A DNA stretch of 11,410 nucleotides. Origin: CAYTRP01 sp964625145 (GTDB lineage Bacteria > Sumerlaeota > Sumerlaeia > SLMS01 > JAHLLQ01). The number at the start of each line of letters is the position of its first letter. The first letter of the stretch is position 1. The position numbers and the translations under genes were made by a program. The stretch is taken from assembly GCA_964625145.1 (NCBI GenBank), contig CAZVAQ010000111.1, positions 1-11,410 of the forward strand, written 5' to 3'. Under the pieces are notes generated by a model. The model saw only the letters and a list, made by a program, of their open reading frames with translations, ran no database searches and was not told the DNA's origin. This document shows, piece by piece, positions 5,801 to 11,410 of the stretch.

Positions 5801-6991
5801 ATGGGACTTTGCTGCCGGGTAGTCACGCTGGCCATCATTCTGCTCGGGCTCGCCGTGGCTCCCGCCTCGGCGCAGTACCGCGTCCATGATTGGATGAATT
5901 TTGACGACGGCCGCCTGCCGCAGCGCCTTGATTTCGGGCATTTCGCGGACGAAGCCACCGTCACCGTTCTCAACATGAACGCCGCCGGGGTACCCGCGGT
6001 CCTGCGGGCCGGCGCGGCGCGGCGCGAGATCGGCCCCGGCGCCGTGCGCTTCGCCCCGACTTCGGACCGGATCCACTTGTCAGCGGTCTCCTCCACGGCC
6101 ATGGAGCGCAATCGCCTCGGCGCCGATGGACGCGCGCTCTACCAGGCGGATTTCTATCTGCCCCCCGAAGGACAGCCAATGCCGGAGACCATCGCGCTGC
6201 TTGCCGTGGCCGATGGTGGCACCGGCTCCAGCTACCGGATGTACCGCTTTGGCATCCAACGCCCCAGCCGCCTGTTCTTTGCCTATGCGGACGGCATCAA
6301 TCCCGAGCCGGTCATCTTTCAGTTCCAGGACTTCAACGACCTGGGGCTGGCGCGGCCGGGGTGGCATCGCTTCCAGATCATCTTCTTCGGCCAGGAAACT
6401 ATCTACTGCGCGGTCGACGGCCGCATGACGCGCTTCTCGCCGCTGACAGAGCCCAGCCTGACAAGGATGCGCCCCGGGTTGATGGTCACGCGCGGCGAGC
6501 GGCCCGATTCGGAAATTGTCGCGGCCGTGGCGGATAACCTGTCGATCCAATGGACGCCGCTGGCCTCTCCTCTCCCCGATTCGCCGTGGACGACGCCCGT
6601 GCCGGGGATCGTGGGTTCTTCGCCCACACGCAACCTGATGGAGGAGGGTTCGCGCTTGCCGTGGACATCGAATCCGACAGAAGCCGCGACGACCGCGCGG
6701 CAGGCGAACAAGCCGATCCTGGCCATGTTCTACGCACCCCGCATCGCGCCGTACACCTATCTGCAATCGATCGTGCCGCAGGACGAGGGCGGCATGGAGG
6801 CCTTCAACAAGTTCGTGCTCCTGCGCGTCGACACCAACCAACTCAGCGGCGGTACATTGGCCGAGCGGTTCGACGTGTTCCGCGTTCCGACATTCATCAA
6901 GCTCGATGCAGGTGGCCACGACCAGGGCCGCTTGACGGTGATCAACGGCCAGACAAAGTGGGACGACGTGAAGGCATTCCTGGCAGAATAA
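5801..6991 (+). CDS. Secreted protein with LamG-like and degenerate thioredoxin-like domains
   Basis: The 396-residue product has a clear signal peptide (hydrophobic 8-20, cleavage likely after APASA at 24). Residues about 27-252 are beta-rich and read like a concanavalin/LamG-type sandwich, with ALYQADFYL (112-120), RMYRFGIQ (146-153), GWHRFQIIFFGQETIYCAVDG (187-207) and VADNLSIQW (243-251). A proline-rich linker (253-275) leads to a thioredoxin-like fold (about 285-396): ARQANKPILAMFYAP (299-313), VLLRVD (339-344), and LAERFDVFRVPTFIKLD (353-369) with the cis-Pro363. The place where C-x-x-C should stand reads APRIAPYTY, and the mature chain has only Cys203, so it cannot be a dithiol oxidoreductase. 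It may be a binding or scaffolding protein. GAGGAG at 5784-5789 precedes the ATG by 11 bases. It follows the sulfatase by 119 bp on the same strand; joint function is only a guess. The LamG-like call is less sure than the thioredoxin-like one. Confidence 0.7.
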   Translation: MGLCCRVVTLAIILLGLAVAPASAQYRVHDWMNFDDGRLPQRLDFGHFADEATVTVLNMNAAGVPAVLRAGAARREIGPGAVRFAPTSDRIHLSAVSSTAMERNRLGADGRALYQADFYLPPEGQPMPETIALLAVADGGTGSSYRMYRFGIQRPSRLFFAYADGINPEPVIFQFQDFNDLGLARPGWHRFQIIFFGQETIYCAVDGRMTRFSPLTEPSLTRMRPGLMVTRGERPDSEIVAAVADNLSIQWTPLASPLPDSPWTTPVPGIVGSSPTRNLMEEGSRLPWTSNPTEAATTARQANKPILAMFYAPRIAPYTYLQSIVPQDEGGMEAFNKFVLLRVDTNQLSGGTLAERFDVFRVPTFIKLDAGGHDQGRLTVINGQTKWDDVKAFLAE

Positions 6992-7034
6992 GCGCAAATC
7001 CAGGTACACGCAACCGCTTCGATCACCGAATGCT

Positions 7035-7841
7035 TCATCCCGGATCGGAATGAAGCAGCGCTTCCAGCACCGTGATGGCGCGACCGCGCAGGTGCACGCG
7101 GTTGTTGGGCATGATTTCCACGCCGACAATGCCCGTGCGCGCGGAGGCCTGAAGACCCGTCAGGACGGACTTGTTCAAACGCGCGCTCCAGAACGGCCCC
7201 AACGCGCAATGCGCGGAACCCGTGACGGAATCCTCCGGGATGCCGACGGCGGGAGCAAAGAAGCGCGACACGAAATCAAATTCCGCCGCACCCGAAAGCG
7301 CAGTCACCATGACACCGCGCTGCGTCATCGCGGCCAGCTTCGTCATGTCCGGCGCGATGTTGCGCACGTCGTCCTCGGTGGGAAGCTCCGCCAGATAATC
7401 GAACCGGTTTCGATGGACGGCGATGGGTTCAATCCCCAACGCCTCGGCCAGACCCGATGGCGCGTCGCACGGTTCGGCCGGTTCGGCAGGGAAGTCCATT
7501 GTGATCGCGCCGTCCTTGCCGCGCGTGGCGCGCAGTTCCCCGCTGCGCGTGTGGAAGACGCACGGTTGGTCATCGGCAACCTGACCCTGCTCCCACAAGG
7601 TATGAGAGGTGGCCAGCGTGGCATGACCGCACAGGTCGACTTCCTCGACTGGCGTGAACCATCGCAGCCGCCAACCGTTCGCCTCGCGCCAGGTGAAGGC
7701 CGTCTCCGACAGGTTCATCTCCATGGCAACGGCCTGCATCCACGAAGCGGAAGCCTCCGCAGACAGGATGCACACGGCGGCAGGATTGCCCGTGAACGGG
7801 CGGGAAGCGAAAGCGTCGACTTGAAAGAGGCGAGTGGGCAT
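7035..7841 (-). CDS. PhzF-family isomerase/epimerase-like protein
   Basis: The 268-residue product matches the PhzF family (diaminopimelate-epimerase-like fold) over its full length. It has QVDAFASRPFTGNPAAVC (7-24), NLSETAF (43-49) with Glu46 in the place of the catalytic glutamate of PhzF, DLCGHATLATSH (69-80) and EDSVTGSAHCALG (203-215). True PhzF isomerises trans-2,3-dihydro-3-hydroxyanthranilate in phenazine synthesis, but most family members occur in organisms without phenazine genes, and their substrates are unknown. No other phz gene is in view, so I leave the symbol empty. The start at 7839-7841 fits the family's N-terminus. No Shine-Dalgarno sequence is visible; the DNA just upstream is a heptamer repeat tract. 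mutY ends 40 bp upstream on the same strand, so it may be co-transcribed. Confidence 0.9.
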   Translation of the reverse strand: MPTRLFQVDAFASRPFTGNPAAVCILSAEASASWMQAVAMEMNLSETAFTWREANGWRLRWFTPVEEVDLCGHATLATSHTLWEQGQVADDQPCVFHTRSGELRATRGKDGAITMDFPAEPAEPCDAPSGLAEALGIEPIAVHRNRFDYLAELPTEDDVRNIAPDMTKLAAMTQRGVMVTALSGAAEFDFVSRFFAPAVGIPEDSVTGSAHCALGPFWSARLNKSVLTGLQASARTGIVGVEIMPNNRVHLRGRAITVLEALLHSDPG

Positions 7842-7867
7842 GGGAAGAGTGAGGGGTGAAGTGTGAA
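7842..7867 (+). repeat. Heptamer tandem-repeat tract, copy B
   Basis: Read on the plus strand, 7-base units related to GAAGRGT (7844-7850, 7851-7857, 7858-7864) fill the 40-bp space between mutY and phzF, ending at the phzF start codon. The 26 bases match copy A near moaC (470-495, opposite strand) at 24 positions. It occupies the place where the ribosome binding site of phzF would be expected. Confidence 0.55.
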
Positions 7868-7881
7868 GAACAATGCACCGA

Positions 7882-8876
7882 TCAAGTGCCGGAGAGCAAG
7901 TGGGCAATCTTGCGTTGGGAGGTGGAGATGGGGCGTTGGAGCCAATCCGATGGATGGAGCCAACCGATGGCTTGGGCGTGATCCGGATGCATCGTCGGTT
8001 CGCCGATGGATTCGGGCTGCAACAACAGCACACTAAGGTTGATGCGTTGGCGCATGACCGTGTGGTTGATCGTGGTCAGGGTGCGGATCGGCGTGGCCAA
8101 CATGCCGGTCGATTGCTCCAACGCGCGGGTTGCTGCATCGGCCGGTGATTCGCCCGCGGCAATGGTGGTGCGGGGAACTTCCCACATGCCCGCAAAGGAA
8201 CCCCGCGGCGGGCGTTGCAACACCAACACGCGATCAGCATCGAGGATGACGGCGGCCGCCTCGCCCACCGATTGCATTGGCGGTTTCGGGGCCTTGCGCG
8301 GATACGCATGGGGATCGCCCAACTCCCGCGCTCGGCATTGCATGGCCAACGGACATTGGTCACAGCGTGGCTCGCGCGGCAGGCAAACCGTGGCGCCCAA
8401 CTCCATCAGCGCCTGGTTCCAATCGCCGGGACGCTCGTGATTCAAATCTCGCTGCGCGATCTCCCACAGACTGCGCTTGCCTGCCGTGGAGCGCGGATCG
8501 ACGGCGAGTGCCTCCAACCGCGCCAGCACGCGCTCGACGTTCGCATCGACGAGCGCGACGGGTTGCTGGAACGCAATGCTGGCCACGGCCGCGGCAGTAT
8601 AACGCCCCATGCCGGGCAATGTCAGGAGCGTCTCGAACTTGGCCGGCATCACGCCATGATGCTGCTCAACGATTCGGCGCGCGGCGGCATGCAGGTTTCG
8701 CGCGCGCGAATAATAACCGAGGCCGGACCACTCCGCCAAGACATCCGATTCCGGCGCGGCAGCCAGCGCCGCAACATCGGGAAACCGCACCAAAAACCGA
8801 TGCCACCGCGGCGTGACCGTGGCCACGGTCGTCTGCTGCAACATCACCTCCGAGATCCAGATGGCGTAAGGATCAC
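7882..8876 (-). CDS. mutY: A/G-specific adenine DNA glycosylase MutY, 5' end lost in the gap
   Basis: MutY removes adenine mispaired with 8-oxoguanine or guanine and so prevents G-to-T transversions. The visible 330 residues begin at DPYAIWISEVMLQQT, whose Glu9 aligns with catalytic Glu37 of E. coli. The helix-hairpin-helix LPGMGRYTAAAVASIAF (86-102), Asp110 in ALVDANVERVLARL (E. coli Asp138) and the [4Fe-4S] ligands Cys164, Cys171, Cys174 and Cys180 (spacing C-x6-C-x2-C-x5-C) follow. The C-terminal part (about 204-330) is the MutT-like 8-oxoG recognition domain, with VLVLQRPPRGSFAGMWEVPR at 216-235. By comparison with E. coli about 28 N-terminal residues are missing in the run of N, so the start codon is not visible. 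An open frame joins this gene through the Ns to pabB, but that is an artefact of the gap. phzF follows 40 bp downstream. Confidence 0.95.
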
Positions 8877-8976
8877 NNNNNNNNNNNNNNNNNNNNNNNN
8901 NNNNNNNNNNNNNNNNNNNNNNNNNNNNNNNNNNNNNNNNNNNNNNNNNNNNNNNNNNNNNNNNNNNNNNNNNNNN
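8877..8976. other. Assembly gap of 100 N
   Basis: Exactly 100 undetermined bases, the conventional filler for a gap of unknown size. It removes the 5' end of mutY and possibly the last codons of pabB. Its length and reading frame carry no information. Confidence 0.98.
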
Positions 8977-10467
8977 CTTGCTCGCCGTCGCTTCCGCGGC
9001 GCGGCGAATGATGCTGAGCATGAAGTTCATCTTGTGATGAATCTCGTTCCACTCGGCGTCGACTTGCGAATCGGCGACGATGGCGCCGCCGGCGTGGTGA
9101 TGGATGCGGCCGTCGTCAAAGAGCGTGGATGTGCGGATGGGCAGGTTCAGCTCCACATCGCCGCGAACGTCCACCCATCCCATGGCGCCGCAATAGATCC
9201 CGCGCGGGGCCTTTTCCAGCGTGCTGAGGATCTCCAGCGCGCGCTTCTTCGGCGCTCCGGTGACGGAGCCACCGGGGAACAGCGACGCGAAGATGTCGCG
9301 CAAACCCACATGCGCCCGCAGCGTGCCGTTGATCGTCGATTCCAGGTGGATGAGCGTCGGATGCACCGTGGGTTCCATCAGGTTCAGGACGCGAACGCTG
9401 CCGTATTCGCACAACCGCCCCAGGTCATTGCGCTCGAGATCGACGATCATGATGTGCTCGGCCCGATCCTTTGCGGAGGAGAGCAGATCCTTGATGACCA
9501 ACTCGTCGGAAATGTCGAGCCGGCGCGGACGCGTGCCCTTGATTGGCTTGGTCCAGATGCTGCGCCCCCATTTGCGCACGAACAATTCGGGGGAGAAGGA
9601 AATGTGCGTCTGCCCCACGCCGCGCACGAGCGCCGCATAGCGCTCGCCGCCCGCGTCCAGCCCCATCAGGAAGATGCGCTCGGGGCTGGAGACCGCCTCG
9701 CCGATGAAGCGCGTGGTGAGGTTCGCCTGGTAGATGTCCCCGTTGCGGAGGTGCTCCTGGATGGTCTCGACCCGGCGGCCGTAGCCCTCGAGGCTCATCT
9801 CGCCGAGGGGATCCTCCTCCTCCAGCAGCGAGGCCATCAGGCGGCTTTGGATCTCGTTCTCCGGATAGGCGATGGGAGGCTTGGGCCAATCTGTGTGTTC
9901 CCGCGGCACCGTCCAATCGCGCCAACCGGCATAGCGGCCCGGCGGTTTGCCGACCAGCCGCCACCGGTTGTCCATGCGGGCAAAACCGACGCAGTGAAAC
10001 GCCACCAGCAACTCGTCGGTCGGCAGCTCGGTATGGCGCGGGAAGCAATGCTCGTGGGGGGAGAAGTACCGGCCGAACTCGTAAGCCGCCGCGACAACGG
10101 CCAGAGGGAACGAAGGGCGCACGAAGTGCCGCCGCTCGGTGCCGCGGCCGGATTGGGCCAACGCCGCAAGGATCTCCTCGATCCAGCGGAATGGCGTCAC
10201 GATGCAATCGGTGGAATCGGCGACGGGCCGGCCCTCGGGGGTTTCGACCGTCACCCGCCCGCGGGCCACACGCAGGATCAGGACCGGGTTGGGCAAATAC
10301 AGCGGCGGATGATCCCAACCCGCCTCGTCGCTGCGCCACAAATAGGCGCCGCCCGGCAGGCGCCCCAGTCGCGGGAGGCGGAGGCGTGTTCCAGAGGAGG
10401 ACTCCGCGCTGTGCATGGCGTAGGCGACTTTCGGCGGGGGTGTCTCGGGCACCTGACGGATCCCCAT
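8977..10467 (-). CDS. pabB: Aminodeoxychorismate synthase component I (PabB), 3' end at the gap
   Basis: PabB turns chorismate and ammonia into 4-amino-4-deoxychorismate, the step towards p-aminobenzoate and folate. The visible 497 residues hold a weakly conserved N-terminal domain (about 30-215) and a full chorismate-binding domain: GDIYQANLT (243-251), SPELF (292-296), TKPIKGTRPR (306-315), DLERNDLGR (343-351), GGSVTGAPKKRALEI (399-413), GIYCGAMGW (423-431) and GGAIVADSQVDAEWNEIHHK (460-479). Lys310 in PIKGT corresponds to the lysine of PabB that is replaced in anthranilate synthase (PIAGT), which favours PabB over TrpE. The domain is essentially finished where the Ns begin, but a C-terminal PabC fusion inside the gap cannot be excluded. 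The start at 10467 has no clear Shine-Dalgarno sequence; ATG at 10414-10416 is an alternative 17 codons later. No pabA is in view. The NRAMP-like gene ends 81 bp upstream. Confidence 0.9.
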
Positions 10468-10542
10468 GGGCCCCGCAGGCGTGGACTTGGGAGGGTGAAA
10501 CCGTCACGGTGGGGATTGCAAGCCCGCATTTCCCCGCCCCCC

Positions 10543-10557
10543 GGCGGGTCACCCGCC
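10543..10557. promoter_or_regulatory. GC-rich palindrome over the stop codon of the NRAMP-like gene
   Basis: GGCGGGT-C-ACCCGCC is a perfect inverted repeat covering the TGA at 10549-10551. As RNA it would give a 6-bp stem with a 3-base loop holding the stop codon. A smaller palindrome with the same GTCAC centre, ACCGTCACGGT, lies at 10500-10510. No T-run follows on the minus strand. It may be a weak terminator or a protein site upstream of pabB. Confidence 0.3.
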
Positions 10558-11410
10558 GAGCCACCCCATCCGCCATGCGAGCCACACCAGCGCGAAGACC
10601 GACATGGCGATGATGCTCAGGATGCTGTACAGCCGCAGCGCGGGGGATGGCTTCCCTTCCTCCGGCATCGTGCGTCCGCACACCGCCAAATGGTTCAGCG
10701 TGGCCAGGACCGGCGCCGTCAGGAATGACAACGTCGTGGCGATGTCGATGAACAGCGTCATGCGCGAGGCGAACTGCGCGATCAGCACCACCGCGACGCC
10801 GCACACAAGAACCAGCCACATCCAGTAAAGCCAGTCGGACTTCTCCTCCCGGCCCGGCGGCTTGTTGAGGAGGATCTCCGTGCTGCGGCGTAGCACGCGC
10901 GGATAGGCATCGGTCACCGTCAGCGTCGTGGAGAACATCGTCGTGAACGCCGCCACCACGATAATGGGCCACGACCACGAGCCGAGCGTCTCCACATACA
11001 TGCCGACGAGTTGGTTCGCAAAGCCCACAGGCGAGGCGGGGATTTCCTGGCCACTGCGGTACATGACCAGCGATCCCAATGCCAGGAAGAAGAGCGCCAG
11101 GATCGCCGTGGCGATGTAGCCGATGTCAAAGTCGAGGAGCGATTCGCGCAGCGTCGGCTTGTGGCCCGTCTGCTCCGCGCGCGCCAGCGTCCACAGCGAA
11201 CTCCAGACACTGATGTCGATGGCCGAGGGCATCCACCCGATCAAGGCCACGAGAAAGCCAAGGTGGACCATGCTCCAGGGAGAGACCGGCGGCACGTCGG
11301 GGCTGAGGTTTCCGCCCGTGGGAAAAGCGATCACCACCGCGGCGATGGTGGAGACGCTGAGGAAGACGATGATCACCTTTGTCATGCCATCCAACAGTCG
11401 ATAGCGCCCC
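10549..11410 (-). CDS. NRAMP-like divalent metal transporter, 5' part outside the window
   Basis: The frame is open to the right edge (GRYRLLDGMTKV...), so the N-terminal part of the protein is missing and the TTG or ATG codons near 11385-11394 are not real starts. The visible 286 residues contain about seven membrane helices, matching the second half of an NRAMP-type carrier. The helix with LVALIGWMPSAIDISVWSSLW corresponds to TM6 of NRAMP. Its Met-Pro is kept, but the usual following His (MPH) is Ser here. ESLLDFDIGYIATAILALFFLALG and the FTTMFSTTLTVTDAYPRVLRR segment fit the NRAMP-related branch common in Bacteroidota and PVC-type bacteria. Canonical NRAMP proteins import Mn2+ or Fe2+ with protons; the ion here is uncertain. 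The assignment rests on recalled family patterns. The stop is TGA at 10549-10551; pabB starts 81 bp downstream. Confidence 0.75.
   Translation of the reverse strand, partial: GRYRLLDGMTKVIIVFLSVSTIAAVVIAFPTGGNLSPDVPPVSPWSMVHLGFLVALIGWMPSAIDISVWSSLWTLARAEQTGHKPTLRESLLDFDIGYIATAILALFFLALGSLVMYRSGQEIPASPVGFANQLVGMYVETLGSWSWPIIVVAAFTTMFSTTLTVTDAYPRVLRRSTEILLNKPPGREEKSDWLYWMWLVLVCGVAVVLIAQFASRMTLFIDIATTLSFLTAPVLATLNHLAVCGRTMPEEGKPSPALRLYSILSIIAMSVFALVWLAWRMGWLGG

Noticed and set aside
7035..10467. Phenazine-type cluster suggested by a PhzF-family gene near a chorismate-using enzyme
   Set aside because: PabB has the PIKGT signature of folate synthesis, no other phz gene is present, and mutY lies between. 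PhzF relatives are widespread without phenazines.
8215..10728. Plus-strand open frame of 837 codons across the N run
   Set aside because: It crosses the gap and is antisense to mutY and pabB, both identified by catalytic residues.
9425..10978. Minus-strand open frame of 517 codons
   Set aside because: It overlaps pabB and the NRAMP-like gene in another frame and is rich in Arg, Ala and Gly without motifs; a shadow.

Overview
The window is GC-rich bacterial chromosome with ordinary gene density, carrying ten recognisable protein genes, one doubtful small ORF, and one 100-base run of N (8877-8976) that is almost certainly a scaffold gap. A Tat-exported FGly-type sulfatase, a secreted LamG-like/thioredoxin-like protein, a PIN-domain toxin pair and 7-bp tandem-repeat tracts at gene ends would fit the Planctomycetota/Verrucomicrobiota side of the tree or neighbouring phyla such as Sumerlaeota or Hydrogenedentota. 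This placement is an impression from gene style; there is no marker gene here to prove it.

Layout. At the left edge is a small ORF of unknown function (1-306, +). A 128-bp intergenic element (317-444) follows that folds on paper into a four-hairpin, multi-branched structure. On the minus strand lie moaC (496-990) and, overlapping it upstream, a lipoprotein serine beta-lactamase-like hydrolase (980-2173). Divergent from them is tgt (2227-3384, +), whose last codons are made from an AT-rich heptamer repeat and which overlaps tail-to-tail the PIN toxin vapC (3364-3774, -). The antitoxin gene (3771-3998, -) precedes vapC with a 4-bp ATGA overlap. Divergent again are a sulfatase (4182-5681, +) and a secreted LamG-like/thioredoxin-like protein (5801-6991, +). 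The rest is on the minus strand, read from right to left: an NRAMP-like metal transporter cut by the window edge (10549-11410), pabB (8977-10467, 3' end at the gap), mutY (7882-8876, 5' end in the gap) and a PhzF-family isomerase (7035-7841).

How the genes relate. Most are housekeeping: molybdenum cofactor (moaC), queuosine in tRNA (tgt), folate (pabB) and repair of 8-oxoG:A mispairs (mutY). They do not form one pathway. The real functional units are the antitoxin-toxin pair, possibly the sulfatase plus the secreted protein after it, and a possible co-transcribed minus-strand run from pabB through mutY to phzF. I see no phage, IS element, CRISPR array, tRNA or rRNA. The least ordinary things are the multi-hairpin element, the heptamer tracts, the thioredoxin-like domain without its cysteines, and the altered metal-site motif of the NRAMP-like protein.
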